A stretch of 64,000 nucleotides of DNA from Gluconobacter roseus NBRC 3990. Its GTDB lineage: Bacteria > Pseudomonadota > Alphaproteobacteria > Acetobacterales > Acetobacteraceae. Numbering within the stretch: the stretch's first letter is position 1; each line of letters opens with the position of its first letter. The stretch is from contig NZ_BJLY01000001.1 in NCBI RefSeq assembly GCF_006538885.1, forward strand, positions 844,409-908,408. The letters are read 5' to 3'. The position numbers were made by a program, and so were the translations under genes. Under the pieces are notes generated by a model, which saw only the letters and a list, made by a program, of their open reading frames with translations, searched no databases and had not been told where the DNA came from. Positions 9,214 through 19,700 of this stretch are shown in pieces.

Positions 9214-10566
9214 TCAGCCCGCCAGAGTGTCGTAAAGCAGCTTGAAGTTCAGCAGCAGGATCAGCCCTGCCACGAACCATGACAGGACACGGACGGGTGC
9301 GGAAATTACGAACTCGCCCATCGTCCTGCGGTCCGAAACGAACATGACCAGCGGGATGACGGCAAACGGCAGTTGCAGCGACAGGATGACCTGACTGGCC
9401 ATCAGTAGATCGCCCACACCCCGGTTGCCATAGATCAGCGTGACGATTGCGACAGGCACAATCGCCAGCCCACGAGTCAGAAGCCGTCTGGCCCAGTGCG
9501 GAATGCGGAGGTGCAGGAAGCCCTCCATGATGATCTGTCCGGCCAGTGTGCCGGTGATCGTCGAATTCGTGCCTGCTGCCAGAAGAGCGAGTGCGAATAG
9601 CGTGGAGGCCATGCCAAGCCCGAGGATCGGGGAGAGCAGCCGGTAGGCATCCTGGATTTCCGCCACGTCCTGATGGCCGGAATTGTGAAACGCTGCTGCC
9701 GCTACGATCAGGATCGCCGCGTTGATAAATAGTGCCAGAGTCAGGGCAATCGTGCTGTCCCAGCTCGTCCAGCGGATCGCATCCCGCCGCCCGGCTGGTG
9801 TGCGCTCATAGGCGCGGGTCTGCACGATCGAGGAATGCAGATACAGGTTATGCGGCATGACCGTGGCACCGATAATGCCGATGGCGACATAGAGCATCCC
9901 CGGTGTCGTCAGGATCTTCGGATCGGGGAGGAGCCCGGCCAGAACGCTGTGCATGGGCGGGGCGGCTGCGACAAGCTGGATTCCGAAACACAGCGCAATA
10001 ATGCCTAAAAGCGCGATCACGAAGGCTTCCAGATAGCGGAAGCCCCGGTTCATCAGTAGCAGGACAACCAGTGCGTCCAGAATGGAGAGCAGCGCGCCGC
10101 CCAGAAGAGGCAGACCGAACAGAAGCTGAAGCGCCACCGCCGTGCCAATGACTTCCGCCAGATCACAGGCGATAATGGCCAGTTCACAGGCCAGCCACAG
10201 CACGATGTTCACGCGTAGCGAAAAATGATCCCTGCAGGCCTGCGCCAGATCGCGTCCCGTCGCGATCCCGAGGCGTGCTGAGAGCGCCTGAAGCAGGATC
10301 GCCATCAGGTTTGACAGCATGATGACGCAGAGCAGCGTATAGCCGTAGCGCGACCCGCCCTGCAGATCCGTGGCCCAGTTGCCCGGGTCCATATAGCCGA
10401 CCGACACCATGAAGCCCGGCCCGACAAAGGCCAGAAAACGTCTGATCCAGGACGCATCAGCCCCCGGCACATGAATGCTGGAAAACGCATCCGGCAGACT
10501 TTGCCGCATATCCGGGGACGTCCGGGACTCCACGGGCGGAGTGCTGGGAGTGGTGGAATCTGACAT
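9214..10566 (-). CDS. mntH: Nramp-type Mn2+/divalent metal:H+ symporter
   Basis: About 450 aa inner-membrane transporter of the Nramp family. The TM1 metal-binding motif is [10 protein letters not shown] and the TM6 motif is [12 protein letters not shown], both complete, and the protein has about eleven hydrophobic segments. It imports Mn2+ (and Fe2+) with protons. The start is either the ATG at 10566 (MSDSTTPS) or one 7 codons upstream at 10587. It is divergent from an mntR-type regulator with 168 bases between the two start codons, containing a perfect palindrome, so manganese-responsive control is likely. Confidence 0.93.
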   Translation of the reverse strand: MSDSTTPSTPPVESRTSPDMRQSLPDAFSSIHVPGADASWIRRFLAFVGPGFMVSVGYMDPGNWATDLQGGSRYGYTLLCVIMLSNLMAILLQALSARLGIATGRDLAQACRDHFSLRVNIVLWLACELAIIACDLAEVIGTAVALQLLFGLPLLGGALLSILDALVVLLLMNRGFRYLEAFVIALLGIIALCFGIQLVAAAPPMHSVLAGLLPDPKILTTPGMLYVAIGIIGATVMPHNLYLHSSIVQTRAYERTPAGRRDAIRWTSWDSTIALTLALFINAAILIVAAAAFHNSGHQDVAEIQDAYRLLSPILGLGMASTLFALALLAAGTNSTITGTLAGQIIMEGFLHLRIPHWARRLLTRGLAIVPVAIVTLIYGNRGVGDLLMASQVILSLQLPFAVIPLVMFVSDRRTMGEFVISAPVRVLSWFVAGLILLLNFKLLYDTLAG

Positions 10567-10600
10567 CAGGGGAACATCCAATCCCATCCACGACCAATAT

Positions 10601-10617
10601 TCAATATGCTATATTGA
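10601..10617. promoter_or_regulatory. Candidate MntR operator (palindrome)
   Basis: Perfect inverted repeat TCAATAT-GCT-ATATTGA, 7-base arms around a 3-base centre, 35 bases upstream of the mntH start and 117 bases upstream of the mntR start. A single site in the shared promoter region could serve both genes. Assignment to MntR is inferred from position and symmetry. Confidence 0.6.
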
Positions 10618-10734
10618 TGAGCCTGTTGAAAAAGACGCGATCTGGAAAAACGTGATTATTCGGACTGGCGGAAAATGCAGGAATGTTTTATTCCGCCGCG
10701 AATATTGTTTTCCCTATGGAGGCACAGGACGGGA

Positions 10735-11226
10735 ATGGACCGGAAAAGACGTCTGAAAAATGCGGCGCCCAAAGAGATGCTGCCTGATGTCGAAACCCAT
10801 TCCGAAGGCTTCCGTGCCAATCGGGCGGCGCGACGCAATGTGCTGGTCGAAGACTATGTGGAGCTGATTTCGGACCTGCTGTCGGAAGGGCAGGAAGCCC
10901 GGCAGGTCGATATCGCCGGGCGTCTGGGCGTCTCACAGCCGACAGTGGCAAAGATGCTGGCCCGTCTTGCGACAGAAGGGTATGTCACGCAGAAGCCCTA
11001 TCGGGGCGTTTTCCTGACACCGGCCGGTCAGGATATGGCGGACAGGGCGCGACACCGGCACCGGATCGTAGAAGCATTTCTGCTCGCTCTGGGTGTGAGC
11101 GAGGAAAACGCCCGCGTCGATGCCGAGGGTGTGGAGCACTATGTCGGGAGCGAAACCCTGAGCCTGTTCGAAAAAGCCATCGAGGGCGGACTGAAACAGT
11201 TCATGCAGGCATTGCCCAACGCCTGA
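10735..11226 (+). CDS. mntR: MntR-type manganese-responsive regulator (DtxR family)
   Basis: 163 aa. A winged helix-turn-helix (DIAGRLGVSQPTVAKMLARLATEGYVTQKPYRGVFLTPAG) is followed by a dimerisation/metal-binding helix region RHRHRIVEAFLLALGVSEENARVDAEGVEHYVG, the His/Glu pattern of MntR/DtxR proteins. It should bind Mn2+ and repress mntH, from which it diverges. The frame is open upstream to 10675, but the ATG at 10735, preceded by AGGACGGGA, gives a better start. It converges with the DeoR gene 9 bases downstream, where a small CACCTG/CAGGTG hairpin spans the junction. Confidence 0.9.
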   Translation: MDRKRRLKNAAPKEMLPDVETHSEGFRANRAARRNVLVEDYVELISDLLSEGQEARQVDIAGRLGVSQPTVAKMLARLATEGYVTQKPYRGVFLTPAGQDMADRARHRHRIVEAFLLALGVSEENARVDAEGVEHYVGSETLSLFEKAIEGGLKQFMQALPNA

Positions 11227-11235
11227 CACCTGCAG

Positions 11236-12054
11236 TCAGGTGCAGATTTCAAGCTTCACGTCGTCCTGTATCAGAGCCTTGGCGATGGACGGCTTGAGCT
11301 GCGAGTCCGTCAGGACGCGGTCAAATTCCGTCAGTGAAGCCAAACGGTGCAGGCCGCCCTTGCGGAACTTCGTGCTGTCCACCAGCAGGACGCACTGATC
11401 CGCAATGTCCATCATGGCCCGCTTGACCTTTACAACGTCCTGATCGTTCTGGAAGGCGGTGGCGTTGTGGATGATGGATGTCGAGAGGAACATCATGTTC
11501 GCCCGCAGCGACTGCGCCGCCTGCTCGCAGACCAGACCGAAGAAGGCATTGCGCGGCGGGTTGTAGTCGCCGCCAAGGCAGATCAGCTTCAGGTTGGGAT
11601 AGGGCGACAACGCCTGAATTACCCCAACGGCGTTGGTGATGATCGTCAGCGGTGCGAGGGCAGGCAACAGGGGCAGCATTGCCGCAACGGTTGTGGAGTC
11701 ATCCAGAACCAGAACCTGCTCGGGCTGGATCAGCGAGATGGCCCGCTGGATGATGGCGTCCTTGAGATCCGTTGCACGCGAGCGGCGGAAATTGACGGTT
11801 TTCTGCGTCGTGACCTTGTTGCGCAGCACGATGCTGCCATGCAGCTTGTCGATCAGGCCCTGCTGGACCAGCGCATGCGCATCGCGATGGATCGTCATGC
11901 GGCTGACATCGAAACGCTCGGCCAGTCCTTCGATCGTCGCACTGCCGGTTTCAAGAAGAACGTCGAGGATCTGTTTCTGGCGGGCCGTATTATCCCGCCG
12001 CTTTGAACCCTGCGGTGCGGCGGTAGCGACTACGGAGCCCGAACCATCAGTCAT
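11236..12054 (-). CDS. DeoR-family transcriptional regulator
   Basis: 272 aa. N-terminal DeoR helix-turn-helix: RQKQILDVLLETGSATIEGLAERFDVSRMTIHRD (about residues 25-58), then the DeoRC sugar-phosphate sensor with VLVLDDSTTVAAMLPLL, ITNAVGVIQAL, LICLGGDYN and CVLLVDSTKF. Members repress sugar or polyol pathway genes and are relieved by phosphorylated intermediates. It is not next to an obvious sugar operon (mntR on one side, mqo on the other), so its target is unknown. Confidence 0.88.
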   Translation of the reverse strand: MTDGSGSVVATAAPQGSKRRDNTARQKQILDVLLETGSATIEGLAERFDVSRMTIHRDAHALVQQGLIDKLHGSIVLRNKVTTQKTVNFRRSRATDLKDAIIQRAISLIQPEQVLVLDDSTTVAAMLPLLPALAPLTIITNAVGVIQALSPYPNLKLICLGGDYNPPRNAFFGLVCEQAAQSLRANMMFLSTSIIHNATAFQNDQDVVKVKRAMMDIADQCVLLVDSTKFRKGGLHRLASLTEFDRVLTDSQLKPSIAKALIQDDVKLEICT

Positions 12055-12175
12055 GTCTCAAATCGATTCCTGAGCGTGAATACAAACAGATAAATGTAAA
12101 ATCGTATCTATCATAACAGGCCAGAGGCCGTCTGTAACGCCCGCTGGAGAGCATTCAGCCCCAAAAAGGTGATTA

Positions 12176-13675
12176 TCAGGTCGGTGTGGTAATCTTCAGG
12201 ACCTGAGCCGTATCACGACGGAGCGTCGTGCAGGCCTGGGCGTCCTGCGTCAGATCGACGCCATAAGCAGGAAAAACCTGCCGCAGGCGGGGCAGCCAGC
12301 CGCCCTCGACAAGCCGTTCGGGGAAGCAGCCCTGCACGACCTGAAGTGCCACGGACGCTGCAATGGACGCGCCGGGAGAGGCACCCAGTACCGCGACGAG
12401 GGAGCGGTCAGCGTTTTTGACGAGTTCGGTACCAAAGCGGAGTTTGCCGTGCAGGCCGCTATCGGGCCGGATGATCTGCACCCGCTGCCCGGCCACGACC
12501 TTGCTCCAGTCTTCGGGCCGTGCGGTCGGGTAAAAGTCCAGAAGTGCCTGAAAACGCGCCTCGTTGGTCTGGATGACCTGTTTTACGAGATAATCCAGCA
12601 GGCCGAGATTGTCTTTTCCGGCCGTCAGGGCAGGGATGATGTTTTTCGGCGTCAGGGAGCGGAAATAATCCGTCCACGACCCGCTCTTAAGAAATTTCGT
12701 AGAAAAACCGGCATAGGGCCCGAACAGCAGGCAGGATTTCCCGTCGATCACGCGGGTATCGAGATGCGGGACCGACATGGGCGGGGAGCCGACGGGGGCC
12801 TTGCCGTAAACCTTGGCGTGATGCTGGCGCGTGATGGTCGGGTCGGTGCAGCGCAGCCAGAGTCCGCTGACCGGGAAGCCTGCGTAATGTGCTGCTTCGG
12901 GGATGCCGGACGCCTGAAGCAGCGGCAGGGCATTGCCGCCCGCGCCGATGAAGACGAAGCGCGTCAGGACCGTTGTGGCGTGACCGCTTTCAGTATCCGT
13001 TGCCGTGACGCGCCAGCGGCCGTCCTCGGTTCGGGTCAGATCCGTGACGCGATGGTTATAGTGGATGGAGACGTTGCGGTCGGTCCTGAGCGATGCGGTC
13101 AGGGCATGCGTCAGGGCACCGAAATTGACGTCCGTGCCTTCCCTGATGCGCGTGGCCGCGACGGGCTGTGTCGTATCGCGTCCCGCCATGGCGAGCGGGG
13201 CCCATTGCGCGATGACCGCCGGGTCATCGGTGTATTCCATGTCGGCAAAGCAGTGATGGGCGACCATGGCCTCATAGCGGGCCTTGAGGAACGCCACATT
13301 CTCTGCACCCCACACCAGACTGATATGCGGGCAGGGCTGAACGAACGCGGCCGGATCGGCAATCCGGCCTTCACGCACCCAGTGGGCCCAGAGCTGCCGG
13401 GAGAGATCGAATTCCGTATTGACGGCCAGCGCCTTGGAGATATCGACGCTGCCATCCGCGCGCTGGGGCGTGTAGTTCAGTTCGCAGTTGCCAGCATGTC
13501 CGGTCCCGGCATTGTTCCAGGCATAGGAGCTTTCCTGCCCGCAGTCGGAGAGGGTTTCGAACATCACCATCGAGAGCGACGGATCCAACTCGCACAGCAG
13601 GGCGGCAAGCGTGGAACTCATAATCCCGGCGCCGATCAGGACGATATCGGGGCAGAGGCTGGAGAGTGACGGCAT
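12176..13675 (-). CDS. mqo: Malate:quinone oxidoreductase
   Basis: 499 aa FAD-dependent membrane-associated enzyme that oxidises L-malate to oxaloacetate with quinone as acceptor. Visible signatures: the FAD-binding start DIVLIGAGIMSSTLAALL, ESSYAWNNAGTGHAGNCELNYTPQ, FVFIGAGGNALPLLQASGIPE, FPVSGLWLRC and the C-terminal VAVLGASPGASIAAS. Length matches the family. It follows a GlcD-type flavoprotein gene on the same strand with 56 bases between, so the two membrane dehydrogenases may be co-transcribed. Confidence 0.95.
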   Translation of the reverse strand: MPSLSSLCPDIVLIGAGIMSSTLAALLCELDPSLSMVMFETLSDCGQESSYAWNNAGTGHAGNCELNYTPQRADGSVDISKALAVNTEFDLSRQLWAHWVREGRIADPAAFVQPCPHISLVWGAENVAFLKARYEAMVAHHCFADMEYTDDPAVIAQWAPLAMAGRDTTQPVAATRIREGTDVNFGALTHALTASLRTDRNVSIHYNHRVTDLTRTEDGRWRVTATDTESGHATTVLTRFVFIGAGGNALPLLQASGIPEAAHYAGFPVSGLWLRCTDPTITRQHHAKVYGKAPVGSPPMSVPHLDTRVIDGKSCLLFGPYAGFSTKFLKSGSWTDYFRSLTPKNIIPALTAGKDNLGLLDYLVKQVIQTNEARFQALLDFYPTARPEDWSKVVAGQRVQIIRPDSGLHGKLRFGTELVKNADRSLVAVLGASPGASIAASVALQVVQGCFPERLVEGGWLPRLRQVFPAYGVDLTQDAQACTTLRRDTAQVLKITTPT

Positions 13676-13731
13676 GATGCTGAAATCCGGCAGGGGCTGG
13701 AAAGAAAGGCGGCTGAAAGATCCCCGAAAGC

Positions 13732-15150
13732 TCAGCCCGTGTAAACAGGGCCGGGCGGCAGGAGCTTGCCGGGATTGAGGATATGGTGCGGATCCATCGT
13801 GTTCTTCAGGGCGCGCATCACGCTGAGGCTTCCAGGCCCATGCTCGGTTTCCAGAAATTCCAGCTTGCCCATGCCAACACCATGCTCCCCGCTACATGAT
13901 CCGTTCAGGGACAGGGCGCGGGCGACGATCTTGCGGTCCAGATCCAGGGCAAGCTGATGTCCTTCGGGAGTATCATCCGTGATGATGAGCGTATGGAAAT
14001 TACCATCACCCACATGCCCCAGAAGGGGCGCACGCAGGCCGGAGGCTTCGATATCGCGATGCACGCCCTCGATCAGCTCTCCCAGACGGGAAATCGGGAC
14101 GATGCAGTCCGTGGAAATGACGCGCGCGCCCGGGACGATGGCCTTCGCTGCCCAGTAGGCGTCATGCCGCGCTTTCCACAGGCGGGTGCGGTCTTCGGCG
14201 CTTTCGGCCCAGGCAAAACCAAGCCCGTTATTGCCCGACGCAATGGCTTCCGTCGTCTCGACCTGCTCGCGTACGGCTGCGGGCGAGCCCGTGAATTCGA
14301 AAAACAGCGTGGTCAGCGGCTGGTATTCGCTCAGGCCGGAATACTGGATGGAAGCTGCCATCTGCACGCTGTCCATCAGTTCCACGCGGGTGATGGGAAT
14401 GCCGCACTGAATGATTTCCATGGCGGTCTGGATGGCGTCATGCAGGTTCTCGAACTGGCAAATTGCTGCCGAAACACTGTCCGGACGCCCGTGCAGACGG
14501 AGCTGGACTTCTGTGATGATCCCGAGCGTGCCTTCCGAGCCGACGAACAGCGACGTCAGATCATAGCCGGTGGAGGATTTGCGGACGCGCCCGCCGGTGC
14601 GGATGATTTCGCCGGTCGCGAGAACGACCGTCAGTCCCAGCACATTCTCTTTCATCGTGCCGTAGCGCACGGCGGCGGTGCCCGAGGCGCGGGTGGCACA
14701 CATACCGCCGATCGTGGCTTCCCCGCCCGGATCGACCGGAAAGAACAGGCCCGTATCGCGGATTTCCACATTCAGCGTCTGTCGCGTAATGCCGGCCTGG
14801 ACCCGGCAGTCCAGATCCTCTGCGTTCAGTTCCACGATATCCGTCATGCGGGACAGATCGAGGCTGATGGCCTGTTCGGGCGGCACGACATGGCCTTCCA
14901 CCGAAGTGCCGGCCCCGAACGCCACGACCGGAACGCGCCATTCATGGCAGTGTCGCAGGACGGTTGCCACATCCTGCGTGCTTTCCGCAAACACCACCGC
15001 CTCGGGCAGGTTGGAGGCATTCATGGCCTCGCCGTGACTGTGCTCTTCGCGAACGGATGGTGCCATGCTGATCCGCTCACCCATGATGGGCTGGAGGGCT
15101 TTAAGAACGGCCTGAAGGCGGTCCGGAGCGGAGGCGGAAGAGGCGGTCAT
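13732..15150 (-). CDS. FAD-binding 2-hydroxyacid dehydrogenase (GlcD/D-lactate dehydrogenase type)
   Basis: About 472 aa. FAD_binding_4 (PCMH) domain in the N-terminal half: VVAFGAGTSVEGHVVPP, VDPGGEATIGGMCATRASGTAAVRYGTMKENVLGL and SSTGYDLTSLFVGSEGTLGIITEV. The C-terminal GlcD/LDH domain has HVGDGNFHTLI and GSCSGEHGVGMGKLEFL, both flavin-enzyme signatures. Such enzymes oxidise D-lactate or glycolate at the inner membrane and pass electrons to quinone or cytochrome. Two starts are 5 codons apart (15165 and 15150). D-lactate is favoured as substrate because no glcE or glcF lies nearby and a lactate permease is encoded elsewhere in the window. Confidence 0.88.
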   Translation of the reverse strand: MTASSASAPDRLQAVLKALQPIMGERISMAPSVREEHSHGEAMNASNLPEAVVFAESTQDVATVLRHCHEWRVPVVAFGAGTSVEGHVVPPEQAISLDLSRMTDIVELNAEDLDCRVQAGITRQTLNVEIRDTGLFFPVDPGGEATIGGMCATRASGTAAVRYGTMKENVLGLTVVLATGEIIRTGGRVRKSSTGYDLTSLFVGSEGTLGIITEVQLRLHGRPDSVSAAICQFENLHDAIQTAMEIIQCGIPITRVELMDSVQMAASIQYSGLSEYQPLTTLFFEFTGSPAAVREQVETTEAIASGNNGLGFAWAESAEDRTRLWKARHDAYWAAKAIVPGARVISTDCIVPISRLGELIEGVHRDIEASGLRAPLLGHVGDGNFHTLIITDDTPEGHQLALDLDRKIVARALSLNGSCSGEHGVGMGKLEFLETEHGPGSLSVMRALKNTMDPHHILNPGKLLPPGPVYTG

Positions 15151-15293
15151 GACTAGTTCCGGCATGAAGAAAGGATGCTCTTCATAGGCCGGATCGAAGG
15201 TCCGGGAAATATCTTCAGTTCGATATGGGGGTATAAAATGGAATAATCTGTCGAAAAACGAATATACGATGCAAGATCAGATATTATCCGTGA

Positions 15294-15740
15294 CTATCTC
15301 AGGAAAATATTGCTCGCCCGGCTGACGAAGATATAGGTTCGGTAATCGTCCTTGTTGTTCACGACGATCCCCTGTTGCAGATCCGCACCAACCTTCATGG
15401 CCGACCCGATCACCAGGATCTTGCGGTTCAGGACCATCTTGCGGAAATCGCCACCGAAACGGATATCGGCATTATAGGCCACGGCTGACGTGATCTGCAC
15501 GGCGACATTGGCGCGGTCCAGATAGGTGTCTTCGGAGTTGAGGAAGACCATCTTGTTGAAGACGTTTACGCTTTTCACAGTCATGACGAATGTGCCGGGC
15601 ACGACGGTCCGGTTTGTGGTCTCACGCAGGGTATCCGCAGGTGTCAACCGCTTCTCAAGAACCACGTCACCGGAACAGGCTGTTTGTGCGAGGAGAGTGG
15701 TGAACAGGGCAAGCGAAAGAAGGGCTTTGCGAAAGGTCAT
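15294..15740 (-). CDS. Hypothetical lipoprotein
   Basis: 148 aa with a signal peptide (MTFRKALLSLALFTTLLA) and lipobox QTAC, so probably lipidated at Cys22. The mature part is beta-rich without a motif I know: TFVMTVKSVNVFNKMVFLNSEDTYL, VAVQITSAVAYNADIRFGG, NRKILVIGSAMKVGADLQQGIVVNN and YIFVSRASNIFLR. It follows purU on the same strand with about 100 bases between, so it may have its own promoter. No function assigned. Confidence 0.7.
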   Translation of the reverse strand: MTFRKALLSLALFTTLLAQTACSGDVVLEKRLTPADTLRETTNRTVVPGTFVMTVKSVNVFNKMVFLNSEDTYLDRANVAVQITSAVAYNADIRFGGDFRKMVLNRKILVIGSAMKVGADLQQGIVVNNKDDYRTYIFVSRASNIFLR

Positions 15741-15841
15741 CTGAATATTGCTGCCGGCTGTGAACTGATAAAGCCGAGCCTAGGAGAGAATATTCAGGGT
15801 GTCGTGCGAAATTTTCATGTCTGGCAGAAGAACAGAAGCCT

Positions 15842-16720
15842 TCAGGGCGTGAAGACAACTGTCCTGCTACCATTGATAATGGTCCGGCGTTCGATGTGAT
15901 ACCGCACAGCACGCGCCAGAACCCGGCGTTCGATATCGCGTCCTTTGCGGATCAGGTCATCGGGCGTGTCGGCATGGGAGATGCGCTCCACGTCCTGTTC
16001 GATGATCGGGCCTTCATCCAGATCGCGGGTGACGTAATGGGCGGTCGCGCCGATCAGCTTCACGCCGCGCGCAAAGGCCTGATGATAGGGACGAGCACCC
16101 TTGAAGCCGGGCAGGAAGGAATGGTGGATGTTGATGCAATGGCCTGACAGGCTGGCAGCCATCTCATTGGACAGAACCTGCATGTAGCGCGCGAGAATGA
16201 CCAGTTCGGCCCCGGTCGTGGCAAACAGATCCAGAATACGCGTTTCCTGCGCGGGCTTGGTGTCTTTTGTGACGGGAAGGTGGTGGAACGGGATGCCGTA
16301 GAAATCCAGATCCGCAAACACCTCGCGCGGGTGGTTCGATACGATCCCGACCGGCTCGATCGGTAGTTCCCCGATGCGCCAGCGATACAGCAGATCCACC
16401 AGGCAGTGATCAAAACGCGAGACCATCAGCAGGACCTTCGGCTTCACGCTTCGGTCATGCAGCGCCCAGTCCATGCTGAACGTCTCGCCCAGAACAGCCA
16501 GTGCCTCGCGAAGCTGCTGCATGCTGGTCTGGCCATCCGTGATCTCGAAGACGATCCGCATGAAAAAGACCGTGCTGTCCCGGTCATCGAACTGCTGGGC
16601 TTCAGTGATGTTGGCGTTCAGTTCCGCAAGCCTGCCGCTGATTGCCGCCACGATGCCCGGTCGGTTAGGGCAGGAAAGCGTCAGGACATAGGTGGTCTGC
16701 GGAACTGAAATGACCGTCAT
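15842..16720 (-). CDS. purU: Formyltetrahydrofolate deformylase
   Basis: 292 aa. An N-terminal ACT domain ([29 protein letters not shown], about residues 10-38, then FMRIVFEI) precedes a formyltransferase-fold catalytic domain: [60 protein letters not shown] and [19 protein letters not shown]. The Asn-His-Asp catalytic set (SNH, HHSFLP, DEGPII) is present. It hydrolyses 10-formyl-THF to formate and THF, balancing the one-carbon pool used by the neighbouring metH, 37 bases upstream on the same strand. Confidence 0.95.
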   Translation of the reverse strand: MTVISVPQTTYVLTLSCPNRPGIVAAISGRLAELNANITEAQQFDDRDSTVFFMRIVFEITDGQTSMQQLREALAVLGETFSMDWALHDRSVKPKVLLMVSRFDHCLVDLLYRWRIGELPIEPVGIVSNHPREVFADLDFYGIPFHHLPVTKDTKPAQETRILDLFATTGAELVILARYMQVLSNEMAASLSGHCINIHHSFLPGFKGARPYHQAFARGVKLIGATAHYVTRDLDEGPIIEQDVERISHADTPDDLIRKGRDIERRVLARAVRYHIERRTIINGSRTVVFTP

Positions 16721-16757
16721 GGAAAGTCTTTTCTCGTCTTTTTAAAATTTACCGTCC

Positions 16758-19700
16758 TCAGACGGTGAAGTATTTTGCCCGTGGGTTCAGCATCACGAGA
16801 GCGGATGTCGATTGCTCGGGGTGAAGCTGATAGCCGTCGGAAAGCGACACGCCGATGCGTTCGGCATCCAGCATTTTCAGGATCGGTTCCTGATCTTCAA
16901 GCCGCGGGCAGGCGGGATAGCCGAAGGAATAGCGCGAGCCGCGATAGGACTGCGACAGCAGCTTCTCCATGTCGCGATCGTCTTCGCCGGCAAAACCCAG
17001 CTCGGCGCGGATGCGCTTGTGGGTATATTCCGCCATGGCTTCCGCCATCTCGACCGACAGGCCGTGCAGGTACAGATAGTCCTGATAACGGTTTTCCTCG
17101 AACCACACCCGTGCCAGATCGGACGCCTTTTGCCCGACTGTCACGACCTGCAGTCCGACCACATCGCGGGTATCATCGCTGATGTCGCGGACGAAATCGG
17201 CGATGCACTCGCCGTCATCCTTGGGCTGACGCGGCATGGTGAAACGCGCGGCTTCCGTCTTACCGTCCTCTTCGAAGAGTACGAGATCGTTCCCGTCGCC
17301 TGCGGCCTTCCAATATCCATAGATTGCCTGCGGCCGGATGATGTCCTGCTCCGCAGTCAGCGCCAGCATGCGTTTCAGCACGGGGCGGAGTTCGGTCTTG
17401 GCGTATTCCATGAACTCGTCGAGCGAGCGGCCCTGTTTCCGGAAGCCCCACTGGAACTGGTACAGCGAGCGCTCATTGAGGAACGGCAGAACCGCATTTG
17501 GCGTCGCTTCGAGCACACGTCCACCCCAGAAAGGTGGTGTAATGACCGGCTCGGAGCCTGAAATCCGCTCACGCCGGGCCTTGGCGGCCTCGCGATCCAC
17601 GACGCCAAAGCCGCGTGTTTCTGCGATTTCCGGAGCGCGCGCCGTCTTGCGGCTCGCCTGGCTGGCCCGGCGCGTCTGGATCGCGCCAAGATAGGAATCG
17701 AGCTCCTTGTTGGCGATCTTGTCCATCAGGCCCAGACCGTCGAACGCATCACGCGCATAGGCCACGCGCCCCGGCTCACCAGCGCCATAGGAGCGGGCAC
17801 ATTCTTCCTCGACGTAATTCCGGGTGAGGGCCGCACCACCGAGAATGACCGGAACGTCAAAGCCCTGACGGTGCATTTCCTCAAGGTTTTCGCGCATGAT
17901 GACCGTGGACTTCACCAGAAGCCCGGACATGCCGAGCGCGTCCGCCTTGTGTTCCTTCACGGCCGCGATCATGTCCGCGAGAGGCACCTTGATGCCCAGA
18001 TTGATGACCTGATAGCCGTTATTGGTCAGGATGATGTCCACGAGGTTCTTGCCGATATCGTGCACGTCGCCCTTGACTGTGGCGAGCACCATCGTGCCGC
18101 GGTGCTGGCCTTCCACGCGCTCCATGTGCGGCTCAAGCCATGCCACGGCAGTCTTCATCGTCTCGGCGGATTGCAGCACGAACGGAAGCTGCATCTTGCC
18201 CGAACCGAACAGCTCGCCGACGACCTTCATGCCATCGAGCAGGACGTTGTTGATGATGTCGAGCGGCGGCATTTCCGCCATCGCGTCTTCCAGATCCTGC
18301 TCGATGCCCTTGCGGTCACCGTCCACGATCCGGTCCTTCAGCCGCTCCGCCGGGGTCTCTGCTCGGCGCTTCTTGACGGCATCGGCGGCTTTACGGCCCG
18401 CAAACAGTTCCAGCAGCTTCTGAAGCGGATCGTAGTCCTCGGTGCGGCGGTCGAAAATCAGGTCTTCCGCGACCTTGACCTCTTCCGGGGCAATCAGATG
18501 CAGCGGGCGGATCTTGGAGACATGCACGATCGCACCCGTCATGCCAGCCTTGACCGCATGATCCAGGAATACCGAGTTCAGCACCGCACGCGCGGCCGGG
18601 TTCAGGCCGAAGGAGATGTTCGACAGGCCGAGGATGATCTGGATATCCGGGAACTTGTCGCGGATCAGCTTGATGCCCTCAAGCGTCCACTGGCCGAGCT
18701 TGCGATCGTCTTCAACACCTGTAGCGATGGTGAAGGTCAGCGGATCGATCATCAGGTCGGACTGCGGCAGTCCGTACTGGTTGCACGCGAAATCCACCAG
18801 ACGTTCGGCAATGCGCAGCTTGTCCTGCGGCTCCTTCGCCATGCCGACTTCATCGATCGTCAGCGCAATCATGGCGGCGCCGAACTTACGGGCCAGCTTC
18901 ATGCGGTCATGGGCCTGCTGCTCGCCATCCTCGAAGTTGATCGAGTTGATGATGGGCTTGCCGCCATGCAGTTTCAGTGCGGCTTCAATGACCGGCGTTT
19001 CCGTGGAATCGATCACCAGCGGCGCATTCACGGAGGACGTGAAACGCGTGACGACCTCGTTCATTTCGCGAACTTCATCACGCCCCACGAAGGCCGTGCA
19101 GATATCGAGCGCGTTGGAACCTTCGGCGGCCTGTTCACGCCCGATAGCGACACAGCCGTCCCAGTCATTGGCTTCCTGAAGCTCGCGCCATTTCTTGGAG
19201 CCGTTGGCGTTGCAGCGCTCGCCGATGGAGAAATAGCTGTTTTCCTGACGCAGCGGCGTCTGGGTGTAGAGGCTGGAGACCGATGGCATCCAGATTGTGC
19301 TGCGCTTGACCGGGGCAGGGCGGAGCTTCGTGCCGCCAAGGCGACGCAGCATGCCATCGAGAGCCTGGATATGCGGTGTGGACGTGCCACAGCAGCCACC
19401 AATGAGGTTCAGCCCGTCTTCCTTGACGAAGCGTTCCATCCAGACAGCCATTTCCTCAGGGCTGAGCGGATAGACGGTCTTGCCGTCCACAAGCTCGGGC
19501 AGGCCGGCATTGGGCTGCATGGAAATGAAACCGGGCCAGTTCTCTGACAGCCAGCGGACATGCTCGCCCATTTCCTGCGGACCAGTGGCGCAGTTCAGGC
19601 CGAGCGAGGGAACGTCCAGCGCCTGAACGGTTGTGGCGGCGGCGGCGATATCGGGGCCGACCAGTAGTGTGCCAGTGGTTTCGACCGTCACCTGCACGAA

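Noticed and set aside
12449..15156. Long plus-strand frames (406 and 399 codons) opposite mqo and the GlcD-type gene
   Set aside because: Antisense shadows of well-supported genes with no recognisable domain.
17871..19547. 558-codon open frame on the plus strand opposite metH
   Set aside because: Antisense shadow of the high-GC metH coding region; low-complexity His/Arg/Asp-rich translation with no family sequence, while metH is complete on the other strand.
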